Source: Massilia phyllostachyos (GTDB taxonomy: Bacteria > Pseudomonadota > Gammaproteobacteria > Burkholderiales > Burkholderiaceae_D). From it: a stretch of DNA of 64,000 nt. The notes under the pieces were generated by a model, which worked only from the letters and a program-made list of their open reading frames with translations, ran no database searches and was not told the DNA's origin. This document shows, piece by piece, positions 26,707 to 35,438 of this stretch. The stretch lies in the NCBI RefSeq assembly GCF_021044825.1, contig NZ_JAJNOC010000006.1:62001-126000 (forward strand). Reading direction: 5' to 3'. The stretch's first letter is position 1. The number at the start of each line of letters is the position of its first letter. The position numbers and the translations under genes were made by a program.

Positions 26707-26884
26707 TTATCACCCATGCCGCATGAAAGTCCGGCTGATGCGCGGCGCAAGCGCGCCGCCAGGACGGCGATTCTCGCGGCATGGCGGTGCGCGGATGTGC
26801 TAGGGTTCACCTGGCTGAAAGCCCCGGGCGCCGCGCTCGCGGCCGATCCCGACGCCATCGATCCGGAACTGTCAACACTCGCGC

Positions 26885-28213
26885 ATGAAAACTGTCATCC
26901 ATCCCGCCCGCGCGGTCGCCCTCGCCTTCCTGTTCGCGATCGTGGCCGGCACGCTGCTGCTGATGCTGCCGGCGGCGCGCAGCGAAGGCGTGGGCGCGCC
27001 CTGGAACGTCGCGCTGTTCACCGCGGTATCGGCGGTGTGCGTGACCGGGATGGCGATCGTCGACACGGGCGCCTACTGGTCGCCGTTCGGCCAGGTCGCG
27101 CTGCTGGTGCTGTTCCAGCTCGGCGGCATCGGCCTGATGACGGCGGCCACCCTGCTCGGCCTGATGGTGAACCGCTCGCCGCGGCTGCGCAGCCGCATGT
27201 TTACCCATGCCGAAAGCCGCAGCCTCGGCCTGGGCGACGTCGCCAACGTCGCGCGCGTCGTGATCGCCGTCACCGCCGCCTGCCAGCTGACGCTGGCCGT
27301 GGCGCTGACGCTGCGGCTGCACTTCGGCCACGGCCAGCCGTGGGCGGACGCCGCCTGGAGCGGCCTGTTCCACGGCGTGTCCGCCTTCACCAATGCGGGC
27401 TTCTCGATCCATGCGGACGGGCTGGTGCGTTATGCCGGCGACGCCTGGATCCTGCTGCCCATGATGCTGGCCATCGTCATCGGCGGCATCGGCTTTCCGG
27501 TGCTGCACGACCTGCGCCACCGCTTGCGCGATCCGCGCCACTGGTCGCTGCACACCAAGCTGACCCTGAGCGGCAGCGCGATCCTGCTGGCCGGCGGCTT
27601 CCTCGCCGTGCTGCTGTTCGAGTGGGACAATGCGCTCACCCTGGGCCCGTTCTCGCTGGCGGACAAGCTCCTGAACAGCATGTTCATGTCGGTGGCCGCG
27701 CGCACCGCCGGCTTCAACACCGTCGACATCGGGGCGCTGACCCACGAGACCTGGGCGGTGCACTACTTCCTGATGTTCGTCGGCGGCGGCAGCGCCGGCA
27801 CCGCGGGTGGGGTCAAGGTCGGCACCATCGCGGTGCTGGCGCTGCTGGTCATCGCCGAAGCGAAAGGCCACGCCGACACCGAGGCCTTCGGGCGCCGGGT
27901 CGGCGCGCCGGCGCAGCGCCAGGCCGTCACGGTGCTGGTGCTGGGCAGCCTGGTGGTCGCGGTGGCCACCGTGATCATGCTGCGCCTGACCCACCTGCCG
28001 ACCAATGAGATCATCTTCGAGGTCATCGCCGCCTTCGGCAGCGCCGGCCTGTCGACCGGCATCACGCCCGACCTGCCGGTGGCCGGCCAGCTGCTGCTGG
28101 CCCTCCTGATGTTCATGGGCAGGGTCGGCACCATCACCCTCGCCACCTCGCTCGTGCTGGGCGAGCGGCGCATGCCTTACCGTTATCCGGAGGAACATCC
28201 AATTGTTGGGTAG
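26885..28213 (+). CDS. ktrB: TrkH/KtrB family potassium channel-like transporter
   Basis: 442 residues with the four M1-P-M2 repeats of the Trk/Ktr/HKT superfamily. Selectivity-filter glycines are seen in TAVSAVCVTGMA, HGVSAFTNAGFS, MSVAARTAGFNT and AAFGSAGLSTGI. The FVGGGSAGTAGGVKVGTIAV block corresponds to the gating loop region. It moves K+ (often with Na+) across the inner membrane and needs the cytosolic ring protein encoded next. The ktrA-like gene overlaps its end by 11 bp. Length and partner favour KtrB over full TrkH. Confidence 0.92.
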   Translation: MKTVIHPARAVALAFLFAIVAGTLLLMLPAARSEGVGAPWNVALFTAVSAVCVTGMAIVDTGAYWSPFGQVALLVLFQLGGIGLMTAATLLGLMVNRSPRLRSRMFTHAESRSLGLGDVANVARVVIAVTAACQLTLAVALTLRLHFGHGQPWADAAWSGLFHGVSAFTNAGFSIHADGLVRYAGDAWILLPMMLAIVIGGIGFPVLHDLRHRLRDPRHWSLHTKLTLSGSAILLAGGFLAVLLFEWDNALTLGPFSLADKLLNSMFMSVAARTAGFNTVDIGALTHETWAVHYFLMFVGGGSAGTAGGVKVGTIAVLALLVIAEAKGHADTEAFGRRVGAPAQRQAVTVLVLGSLVVAVATVIMLRLTHLPTNEIIFEVIAAFGSAGLSTGITPDLPVAGQLLLALLMFMGRVGTITLATSLVLGERRMPYRYPEEHPIVG

Positions 28214-28904
28214 GATCTTTACAGAGCAGTTCGCGTTTTCCGCGAGCGACAGCGTGGTCGTGATCGGCCTGGGACGTTTCGGCGGTTCGGTGGCCCAGTC
28301 CCTGATCCGCCTCGGCCACGACGTCATGGGCATCGACCAGCAGGAAGACCTGGTGCAGTTCTGGGGCGACCGCCTGACCCACGCGGTGCAGGCCGACTCC
28401 ACCAACGAGAACGTCATGCTGCAGCTGGGCGTGGCCGATTTCTCGCACGCCATCGTGGCGATCGGCTCCGACCTGTCGGCCAGCCTGATGACCCTGATGG
28501 TGCTGACCGAGCTCGGAATCAAGGACATCTGGGTCAAGGCCAAGACCCCGGAACACGGCCAGATCGCCCAGCGCATCGGCGCCCACCACGTGGTGTATCC
28601 GGAAGCCGACATGGGCGCGCGCGTGGCCCACCTGATCACCGGGCGCATGATGGACTTCATCGAGTTCGAGGACGGCTTCGCGATCGCCAAGATCAACGCG
28701 CCGGCCGAGACCCATCACAAGACCCTGGCGGAAGCGCACGTGCGCTCGCGCCACGGGGTGACGGTGGTCGGGGTCAAGCGCGCCAACGAGGACTTCCAGC
28801 ACGCCCTGCCCGAGACCCGCATCCTGCCGGCCGACCTCCTGATCGTGTCCGGCCCGACCAGGAAGATCGAAGCCTTCGCCGGCGGCGGGCGCAAGCGCAA
28901 GTAG
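28203..28904 (+). CDS. ktrA: KtrA/TrkA family regulatory subunit (RCK)
   Basis: 233 residues: an RCK_N Rossmann domain with VVVIGLGRFGGSVAQSL and acidic end GIDQQE (nucleotide binding), then an RCK_C domain (about 150-225) with NAPAETHHKTLAEA and the final DLLIVSGP. It forms the ATP/ADP-gated ring controlling the membrane subunit. The start is TTG 28203 with GGAGG ten bases earlier, inside the 3' end of ktrB; overlap implies coupled translation. Confidence 0.92.
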   Translation: MLGRIFTEQFAFSASDSVVVIGLGRFGGSVAQSLIRLGHDVMGIDQQEDLVQFWGDRLTHAVQADSTNENVMLQLGVADFSHAIVAIGSDLSASLMTLMVLTELGIKDIWVKAKTPEHGQIAQRIGAHHVVYPEADMGARVAHLITGRMMDFIEFEDGFAIAKINAPAETHHKTLAEAHVRSRHGVTVVGVKRANEDFQHALPETRILPADLLIVSGPTRKIEAFAGGGRKRK

Positions 28905-28916
28905 CGGTCCGGCGTG

Positions 28917-30308
28917 TCAGCGCCGGCGCGGCGCCGGGATCAGGACCAGCTGGGCGCTGGCCGACTTGGTGCGCGTCGTGAGCCAGGTGCGCGCGCGCTG
29001 CGCATCGGCCGGCGCCAGCGCGCGCTTGCAGGTGGCGGTCAGGAGCGGCGCCTCGGCCGCCGTCTTGCCCTCTTCCGCGGCCACCAGGGCCACGCCCATC
29101 AGCACCTCGGCGCAGGCCGGATACTGGGCCACGAATTCGTTGCGGATGTCGAAGGCGGTCTCGCGCCAGGCGTCGCGGCGGGCGTCGCGCTTGGCCAGCT
29201 CCTCGCGCAGCTGGGCGATGGTGGCGTCGCGGTCGCGCAGGCCCTGCTGGGTGTCGCGGTAGATGTCGGCCAGGATGTCGGCCTTGAGCACGCCGACGTC
29301 GACCCGGCTGTCCTCGGCCTGGTGCACCACCAGGCGCGCGCCGGCCAGGCCGGCCCCGGACAGGCGCTTCTCGATCGCCCCGATCGCCGCCTGCGGCATG
29401 CGCGGCCCGATCAGGGTCAGTTCGACCTGGCGCAGCAGGGGGTCGAGCTGGACGTCGACCACGTGGATGTTCGCGTCGCCGAACTCGGCGCGCACGAACT
29501 GGCGCGCCCGGTGGCCGAACACCTCGTTGTCCACCAGCTGGATCGCCAGGTAGATGCTGGGCAGCGCGGTCAGCAGCACCACCGTCCACAGGGTGCGCTT
29601 GACGCGCCGCTCGACCACGCTGTCGACGAACTTGCGGTGCGGCAGGCGCAGGAATTCGATGACGATCACGGTCGACACCGCGATGAAGACGCAGTTGATC
29701 GAGAACAGGTAGAAGGCGCCGCCGAACACCGCCCACTGGCCGTTGGCCAGGCCGTAGCCGGCCGTGCACAGCGGCGGCATCAGGGCGGTGGCGATCGCCA
29801 CGCCGGGGATCACGTTCGATTTCTCGCGCCGGGTCATGCCGATGACGCCGGCCAGGCCGCCGGTCAGCGCGATCAGCACGTCCCACAGGGTCGGCGTGGT
29901 GCGCGCCAGCAGTTCGGACTGGGCTTCGTCGAGCGGCGTGACCAGGAAGTACAGGGTCGAGGTCGCGAGACTGATGGCGGCCGCGATGCCGAGGTTCAGC
30001 AGCGAGCGCCGGATCAGGGGAAAGTCGTAGATGCCGATGCCGTAGCCGATGCCGGTGATCGGCCCCATCAGCGGCGAAATCAGCATGGCGCCGATGATCA
30101 CGGCCGGCGAGTTGATGTTCAGGCCGATCGAGGCCACCAGGATCGCGAACATCAGGATCCAGGGCGTGGCCCCGCGCAGCTCGACGCCGGAGCGAAGGCT
30201 GGCGTCGATGACGTCGTCGTCGGCCTTGTCGTGCAGCAGGCTGAAACGCTGTGCAATGGTCATGGGCGCCTCGGTCTGGGGCGCGAAGGTCTTGTCGGAT
30301 TCACTCAT
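28917..30308 (-). CDS. DUF389 domain membrane protein
   Basis: 463 residues. The N-terminal half holds about six membrane helices and the family motifs ILVASIGLNINSPAVIIGAMLISPLMGPI (spanning about 55-83) and IPGVAIATALMPPLCTAGYGLA. The C-terminal half is soluble, with a predicted helical/coiled segment (TQQGLRDRDATIAQLREELAKRDARRD) and an unrecognised tail. DUF389 proteins have no settled function. It is convergent with ktrA with only 12 bp between stops and divergent from the MscS gene. Confidence 0.88.
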   Translation of the reverse strand: MSESDKTFAPQTEAPMTIAQRFSLLHDKADDDVIDASLRSGVELRGATPWILMFAILVASIGLNINSPAVIIGAMLISPLMGPITGIGYGIGIYDFPLIRRSLLNLGIAAAISLATSTLYFLVTPLDEAQSELLARTTPTLWDVLIALTGGLAGVIGMTRREKSNVIPGVAIATALMPPLCTAGYGLANGQWAVFGGAFYLFSINCVFIAVSTVIVIEFLRLPHRKFVDSVVERRVKRTLWTVVLLTALPSIYLAIQLVDNEVFGHRARQFVRAEFGDANIHVVDVQLDPLLRQVELTLIGPRMPQAAIGAIEKRLSGAGLAGARLVVHQAEDSRVDVGVLKADILADIYRDTQQGLRDRDATIAQLREELAKRDARRDAWRETAFDIRNEFVAQYPACAEVLMGVALVAAEEGKTAAEAPLLTATCKRALAPADAQRARTWLTTRTKSASAQLVLIPAPRRR

Positions 30309-30641
30309 GTCGTACTCGCGGGAAGCGAAGGGGCGGGACGGCCGGGGCCGCGGGCAGCCGGCATGATACCAGCGCTGAACGGCAGAAAAATCCCTTCACT
30401 CATCAAATTTCCAAAAATGCATGTGAATTTGTATGAATATGTTATTTCCGCTACACTGTTTTCTTGACGTAGCGTGGCGTTGCCGCGACATTTCCGGCAC
30501 CTTTCCCCGCCCCCCTTCCCTGGCAGCCGCCGCCTTCACGCACTCACCTTCACTTCGCGCCACGCCCCGCCGGCTGGCGCGCGGCATGCCCACTGCCGGC
30601 TGTGGCAGCCTGGGCCGAACGCCCCGACAGAAAGGAAACCG
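30309..30641. other. Intergenic region between DUF389 and MscS genes
   Basis: A 333-bp divergent interval. Besides the promoter at 30429-30457 it holds nothing recognisable; the part next to MscS (about 30480-30640) is GC-rich leader. Confidence 0.5.
30429..30457 (+). promoter_or_regulatory. Sigma-70-like promoter for the MscS gene
   Basis: TTGTAT (30429-30434), 17 bp, TACACT (30452-30457), in a local AT-rich stretch. It would give a leader of about 180 nt before ATG 30642. Confidence 0.5.
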
Positions 30642-31727
30642 ATGAATTACACGCTCTGGAATAACGATCTGCTCGCCTGGTCGATTGCCGCCGGCATCGC
30701 GCTCGCCGCCTTCCTGCTGCTGTATGCGGCCAGGAAGCTGCTGGTGACGCGCATCGCGGCCTTCGCCGCGCACACCACGACCTGGCTGGACGACCTCGCC
30801 GCCAAGGTGCTGGCGGCCACCCATCCGCTGTTCATGCTGGCGCTGGGCCTGTATGCCGGTTCGCACTGGCTGACGATGCCGGCGAAGAACGAGGCCATGC
30901 TGTCCAACCTGGCGATCGCCGCCCTGCTGCTGCAGATGGCGCGCTGGGGCGACGTCGCGGTGCACGGCTGGCTGCACTACTACCGCGTCCGCCGCGGCGG
31001 CCAGGACGCGGCCAGCACCACCTCCACCGCGGCGCTGGGCTTCGTGGCGCGGGTGCTGCTGTGGGCCATCATCGCCCTGATGATCCTGGATAACTTCGGC
31101 GTCAACATCACCACCCTGGTGGCCAGCCTCGGGATCGGCGGTATCGCCGTCGCCCTCGCCATGCAGAACATCCTGGGCGACCTGTTTTCCTCGCTGTCGA
31201 TCGTGCTCGACAAGCCCTTCGTGGTGGGCGACTTCATCACCGTCGACGATTTCTCCGGCACCGTCGAATACGTCGGCCTGAAGACCACCCGCATCCGCGG
31301 CCTCGGCGGCGAGCAGATCGTGTTCTCCAACAGCGACCTGCTGCAGAGCCGCATCCGCAACTACAAGCGCATGCAGACCCGCCGCATCGTGTTCGGCATC
31401 GGCGTGGTCTACGAGATCAGCAAGCAGCAGCTGCTGGCGATCCCGGGCATCCTGCGCGAAGCGGTGGAGGCGCAGCCGCAGGCGAAGTTCGACCGCGCCC
31501 ACTTCAAGTCCTACGGCGCGTCTTCGCTCGACTTCGAGGTGGTGTACATCGTGCAGACGCCGGACTTCGGCGTCTACATGGACATCCAGCAGGCCATCAA
31601 CATCGCCCTGTTCGAGCGCTTCGAGCAGGAAGGCATCGGCTTCGCCTATCCGACCCAGACCGTGCGCCTGGCGGACTCGGAATTGCGGATCGCACGCGCC
31701 CCGCGCGAGGAAGCGGCAACCGGCTGA
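30642..31727 (+). CDS. MscS family mechanosensitive ion channel
   Basis: 361 residues: about four membrane helices, the last being the pore helix with a Gly/Ala-rich ASLGIGGIAVALAMQNILGDLFSSL, then the MscS beta domain (LDKPFVVGDFITV...GTVEYVGLKTTRIRGLGGEQIVFSN) and the C-terminal alpha/beta domain. It would release solutes under hypo-osmotic shock. ATG 30642 has AAAGGAAA. Location near the Ktr system suggests an osmotic-homeostasis grouping (inference). Confidence 0.94.
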   Translation: MNYTLWNNDLLAWSIAAGIALAAFLLLYAARKLLVTRIAAFAAHTTTWLDDLAAKVLAATHPLFMLALGLYAGSHWLTMPAKNEAMLSNLAIAALLLQMARWGDVAVHGWLHYYRVRRGGQDAASTTSTAALGFVARVLLWAIIALMILDNFGVNITTLVASLGIGGIAVALAMQNILGDLFSSLSIVLDKPFVVGDFITVDDFSGTVEYVGLKTTRIRGLGGEQIVFSNSDLLQSRIRNYKRMQTRRIVFGIGVVYEISKQQLLAIPGILREAVEAQPQAKFDRAHFKSYGASSLDFEVVYIVQTPDFGVYMDIQQAINIALFERFEQEGIGFAYPTQTVRLADSELRIARAPREEAATG

Positions 31728-31883
31728 GGAGCCGGCGCCGGCCGTCCAGCAGGCATGCGTGATAATGTCGCAACATTGCGTCCAGCTCGTCAGGCGTCTA
31801 TCCTGAACTTACATCTTGAAAAATAATTGGAACTTTTGAGGCCGGCTAAAGGAATACACTATGGCCATACAAAGAGAGTGCCC

Positions 31884-33254
31884 ATGAGTAAAGAATCCAT
31901 CGCCCTCAACCGCTTCGGGCTCGGCGCAAGGCCGGACGACACGCCGCCGGGCGACCCGCAGCGCTGGCTGCTGTCCCAGCTGGAGGCCTACGACGCCCTG
32001 CCCCCGCCGTGGCAGAAACTGCCGCGCACCGACGTCCTGCAGCACGAATGGGCGGTGCAGCAGCGCACCCTGCGCGCCGCGCCCGAGGCGGAGCGCCAGG
32101 CCATGCGCGACGCCTTCGGACGCCAGGCCCGCGAGACCTACCAGGCCGCGGTCGGCGCGCGCGCCGCCAGCGCCCTGCAAAGCGGCACGCCCTTCATGGA
32201 GCGGATGGCGCACTTCTGGGCCAACCACTTCGCGATCTCGGCCGAGAAGCAGCAGGTGCTGCTGATGGCCGGCGCGTTCGAGACCGACGCGATCCGGCCG
32301 CACGTGACCGGCCGCTTCGAGGACATGCTCCTGGCCGTGGTGCGCCATCCGGCCATGCTTTACTACCTCGACCAGACCAATTCCGTCGGCCCCGCCAGCC
32401 AGGTCGGACAGCGCTCCGCCAAGCGCCGCGCCAAGCCGCAGGGCCTGAACGAAAACCTGGCGCGCGAGATCCTCGAGCTGCACACGCTGGGCGTGCGCAG
32501 CGGCTACACGCAGGAAGACGTCACCGAATTCGCGCGCGCCCTCACCGGCTGGACCGTGGCCGGCGAAGGCGCGGCGGACGGCATGGAGCCGGGCAACCCG
32601 TTCCGCTTCCGTCCCGGCACCCACGAGCCGGGCAAGCGCGTGGTCCTGGGCCGCAGCTATGCCGAGGGCGGCGAGGAGCAGGCGCGCGCGATCCTGCGCG
32701 ACGTCGCCGCGGCGCCGGCCACCGCCCAGCACATCGCCATGAAACTGGCGCGCCACTTCGTCGCCGACGATCCGCCGCCGGCGCTGGTCGCGCGCCTGGC
32801 CGACAGTTTTCAAAAGAGCGGCGGCGAGCTGCCCTCCGTCTACCGCACCCTGGTGCTGTCGCCCGAAGCCTGGCTTGATGGCGGCGGCAAGTTCAAGTCG
32901 CCGTGGGACTGGTCGATCTCCAGCATGCGCGCCTTCGGGCGGCGCGAGATGCCGGGCAACCAGGCCAACAACCTGATGAACCAGCTCGGCCAGCCGGTGT
33001 GGAAGCCGGGCTCGCCCGCCGGCTACGGCGATACCGCCGGCGCCTGGGCCGCGCCCGATGCGCTGGTGCGGCGCGTCGAAACCGCGCAGCGCCTGGCCGC
33101 CCAGGCGGGCGGCAACCGCGACGCGCGCCAGCTGGCGCCGCAAGTCCTGCCCGGCGCGCTGGGCGACATGACGAAACGCGCGATCGCCAATGCCGAAAGC
33201 CCCGCCACCGCGCTGGCGCTGCTGCTGGCCTGCCCCGAATTCCTGAGGAGGTAA
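31884..33254 (+). CDS. DUF1800 family protein
   Basis: 456 residues. Family features: the N-terminal ALNRFGLGARP, the HFWANHFAIS block, the RGHAPGRCACCPA-like helices replaced here by GAFETDAIRPHVTGRFEDML, the ENLAREILELHTLGV motif and LARHFVADDPP. No signal peptide was found. DUF1800 proteins almost always pair with DUF1501 proteins, as here, and the pair is thought to act in an envelope or secretion-related process, but function is unproven. AGAGAG precedes ATG 31884. A GGAACTT hexamer-like box at 31829 may mark an extracytoplasmic sigma promoter, not confirmed. Confidence 0.9.
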   Translation: MSKESIALNRFGLGARPDDTPPGDPQRWLLSQLEAYDALPPPWQKLPRTDVLQHEWAVQQRTLRAAPEAERQAMRDAFGRQARETYQAAVGARAASALQSGTPFMERMAHFWANHFAISAEKQQVLLMAGAFETDAIRPHVTGRFEDMLLAVVRHPAMLYYLDQTNSVGPASQVGQRSAKRRAKPQGLNENLAREILELHTLGVRSGYTQEDVTEFARALTGWTVAGEGAADGMEPGNPFRFRPGTHEPGKRVVLGRSYAEGGEEQARAILRDVAAAPATAQHIAMKLARHFVADDPPPALVARLADSFQKSGGELPSVYRTLVLSPEAWLDGGGKFKSPWDWSISSMRAFGRREMPGNQANNLMNQLGQPVWKPGSPAGYGDTAGAWAAPDALVRRVETAQRLAAQAGGNRDARQLAPQVLPGALGDMTKRAIANAESPATALALLLACPEFLRR

Positions 33255-33258
33255 GACG

Positions 33259-34401
33259 ATGACGAACCGACGCCACTTCCTGCTGGGCGCCGCCGCCCTG
33301 CTGGCCGCCCCGCGCATCACCTTTGCCCAGGCGCCGACCAGCCGCCGCTTCGTCTTCATCCTCCAGCGCGGCGCGGCAGATGGCCTGAACACGGTGATCC
33401 CCTACGCCGACCCGGCCTACGCCTCCCTGCGCGGCGAGCTCGCGATCGGGCTCGATGCGGCGGCCAAGCTCGATGGCACCTTCGCCCTGCATTCCTCGCT
33501 GGCGGAGATGAAGACCCTGTACGACGCCGGCCAGGCCACCTTCTTCCACGCGGTCGCCTCGCCCTACCGCGAACGCTCGCACTTTGACGGCCAGAACGTG
33601 CTGGAGACCGGCGGCACGGCGCCGTATGCGCTGAAAGATGGCTGGATGAACCGCCTGCTGGCTTCCTTGTCGCGCAAGGGCCGCGAAGGCATCGCCTTCT
33701 CGCCCACGGTGCCGATGGCGATGCGCGGCAAGCTCGAAGTGAGCTCCTACGCGCCGTCGAACCTGCCGCACGCGAACGAGGACCTGATGCTGCGCATCGA
33801 GCAGCTCTACGGCCAGGACGCGCAGCTGCACGCGCTGTGGTCCGCGGCCCAGGACGCCCGCTCCATGGCCGGCGAGGCCGCCGCCCAGGCGCGCCAGAAT
33901 CCGCAGGAAACCGGCCGCATGGCCGCCAGCTTCCTGGCCCGCGCCGACGGCCCGCGCATCGCAATGATCGAGACCAATGGCTGGGACACGCACAGCGGCC
34001 AGAACGGGCGCCTGGCGGGTCAGTTGCGCAACCTCGACAATCTGGTCGCGGGCTTGCGCCAGGGCCTGGGGCCGGTCTGGGACCAGACCGTGATCCTGGT
34101 CGCCACCGAATTCGGTCGCACCGCCGCCGCCAACGGCACCGGCGGCACCGACCACGGCACCGGCGCGGCGGCCATGCTGCTCGGTGGCGCGGTCAAGGGC
34201 GGACGGGTGGTGGCGGACTGGCCGGGCCTCGCCCCTGCCGACCTGTACGAAGGCCGCGACCTGCGTCCGACGCTGGGGCTGGACACGCTGATCGCCCAGG
34301 TGTGCGCGGAAGCGTTCAAGGCCGATCCGGGCAAGATGGCGCGCGTCCTGTTCCCGAGCACGAAGCCGGGCAAGCCGCTCGATCCGCTGCTGCGGGCCTG
34401 A
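33259..34401 (+). CDS. DUF1501 family protein, Tat-exported
   Basis: 380 residues starting with a twin-arginine signal (RRHFLLGAAALLAAP). The mature protein is sulfatase/phosphatase-like in fold: RFVFILQRGAADGLNTVIPY, RSHFDGQNVLETGG, the ETNGWDTHSGQ block and ATEFGRTAAANGTGGTDHGTGAA with conserved metal-type Asp/His. It starts 4 bp after the DUF1800 stop (GAGG ribosome site in between), so the two are one operon. Confidence 0.92.
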   Translation: MTNRRHFLLGAAALLAAPRITFAQAPTSRRFVFILQRGAADGLNTVIPYADPAYASLRGELAIGLDAAAKLDGTFALHSSLAEMKTLYDAGQATFFHAVASPYRERSHFDGQNVLETGGTAPYALKDGWMNRLLASLSRKGREGIAFSPTVPMAMRGKLEVSSYAPSNLPHANEDLMLRIEQLYGQDAQLHALWSAAQDARSMAGEAAAQARQNPQETGRMAASFLARADGPRIAMIETNGWDTHSGQNGRLAGQLRNLDNLVAGLRQGLGPVWDQTVILVATEFGRTAAANGTGGTDHGTGAAAMLLGGAVKGGRVVADWPGLAPADLYEGRDLRPTLGLDTLIAQVCAEAFKADPGKMARVLFPSTKPGKPLDPLLRA

Positions 34402-34408
34402 ACCGGCG

Positions 34409-34858
34409 GTGGACGATCCGTCTCTCGAACCCGTGTATTTCTATACGCGGTCGATGCCATGGTTCGAGCTATCGAACTTCTGCCCGCCGGGGGTGGAAGA
34501 CGGCGGCGTGTACTGGCCGACCGTGGAGCACTACTTCCAGGCCCAGAAATTTTCCGACGGCGCGCACCGCGAGCGCATCCGCCGCGCCGCAACGCCCAAG
34601 GATGCGCGTGAACTGGGCCGCAGCCGCCTCCATCCGATCCGGGACGACTGGGACGAAGTGCGCGAAAGCGTGATGCTCCACGCCCTGCGCATCAAGTTCG
34701 CCAAGGGCCCTGCGCGCGAACTGCTGCTGTCGACCGGCGACCGGCTTCTGGTCGAAGCTTCGCCGGTCGACTACTTCTGGGGCGCTGGCCAGGACGGCAG
34801 CGGGCTGAATCGGCTGGGGATCCTGCTTCAGCAAGTGCGCGCCGAAATGCAGTCGTAG
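34409..34858 (+). CDS. NADAR family protein (YbiA-like N-glycosidase)
   Basis: 149 residues with the family blocks FELSNFCP, WPTVEHYFQAQKF, ARELGR and the C-terminal YFWGAGQDGSGLNRLGILLQQVR. YbiA-type NADAR enzymes cleave riboflavin-pathway intermediates; others remove ADP-ribose from nucleic acids. GTG 34409 is the likely start, 7 bp after DUF1501. The TAG stop is contributed by the palindromic element beginning at 34855. Confidence 0.9.
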   Translation: MDDPSLEPVYFYTRSMPWFELSNFCPPGVEDGGVYWPTVEHYFQAQKFSDGAHRERIRRAATPKDARELGRSRLHPIRDDWDEVRESVMLHALRIKFAKGPARELLLSTGDRLLVEASPVDYFWGAGQDGSGLNRLGILLQQVRAEMQS

Positions 34859-34952
34859 GGTGGGCGGTCCCCGCCCACGCATTCAACTCACGGATGCCCT
34901 GTGGCGACGCGTTATATCCTTGGACGCGTGGGCGTAGGATTGCCCACCCTAC
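34855..34952. repeat. GTAGGGTGGGC foldback element, copy B
   Basis: A 98-bp element: left hairpin GTAGGGTGGGCGG...CCGCCCACGC, inner ATTCAACTC and GGACGCGTGGGCG, right end TTGCCCACCCTAC. It occupies the whole space between the convergent NADAR and rfaE2 genes; the NADAR stop codon TAG lies inside it. Confidence 0.85.
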
Positions 34953-34954
34953 GG

Positions 34955-35428
34955 TCAGCCGCGGATCTTGGCGACGAGTTTGGTCGTCGAGCGGTCATGC
35001 TCGAAATCGATCGCCACCGCGCGGCCGCCGTAGGCCAGCACCGCCTGGCCTTCAGGAATGGCGGTCATGTCGTAGTCGCCACCCTTGGCATAGATTTCCG
35101 GCTTCGCCTCCAGCACCACTTCCAGCGCGGTGGGCTCGTCGAACTCCACCACCAGGCTGACCGATTCCAGCGCCGCCAGCACCGCCATGCGGTCGGCCAG
35201 GGTGTTGTGCGGGCGGTCGTCGCCCTTGCCCAGGCGCTTGACCGAGGCGTCGGTGTTCGCGGCCACGACCAGCGAGCCGCCCAGCTCGCGCGCCTGGGCG
35301 AGATAGGTCACGTGCCCGCGGTGCAGGATGTCGAACACGCCGTTGGTCAGCACCACCGGTTTCGGCAATGCGGCGATACGCTGCGCCAGTTCGGCGCGCG
35401 TGCAGATCTTGGTTTCGAATGCTGGCAT
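34955..35428 (-). CDS. rfaE2: D-glycero-beta-D-manno-heptose 1-phosphate adenylyltransferase
   Basis: 157 residues of the cytidylyltransferase fold: VLTNGVFDILHRGHVTYLAQARELG carries the HxGH nucleotidyl-transfer motif (H-R-G-H), and the later VEFDEPTALEVVLEAKPEIYAKGGDY is diagnostic for the HldE C-terminal/RfaE2 enzyme. It makes ADP-heptose for lipopolysaccharide inner core. The kinase domain (RfaE1) is a separate gene elsewhere. ATG 35428 begins the conserved part; no strong ribosome site. It lies 10 bp downstream of the PilU paralogue. Confidence 0.93.
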   Translation of the reverse strand: MPAFETKICTRAELAQRIAALPKPVVLTNGVFDILHRGHVTYLAQARELGGSLVVAANTDASVKRLGKGDDRPHNTLADRMAVLAALESVSLVVEFDEPTALEVVLEAKPEIYAKGGDYDMTAIPEGQAVLAYGGRAVAIDFEHDRSTTKLVAKIRG

Positions 35429-35438
35429 AAATAGAAGT

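Noticed and set aside
26716..26884. Possible small gene or leader peptide after the second TAGACA palindrome
   Set aside because: The frame starts close to the TATAAT box but runs out of frame into ktrB as a biased shadow; no ribosome site or conserved content.
26807..28696. 629-codon frame antisense to ktrB-ktrA
   Set aside because: Sense frames are unmistakable Ktr subunits.
31829..31857. GGAACTT box as an extracytoplasmic sigma promoter for the DUF1800 gene
   Set aside because: The -35-like box fits, but no convincing -10 partner is at the right distance.
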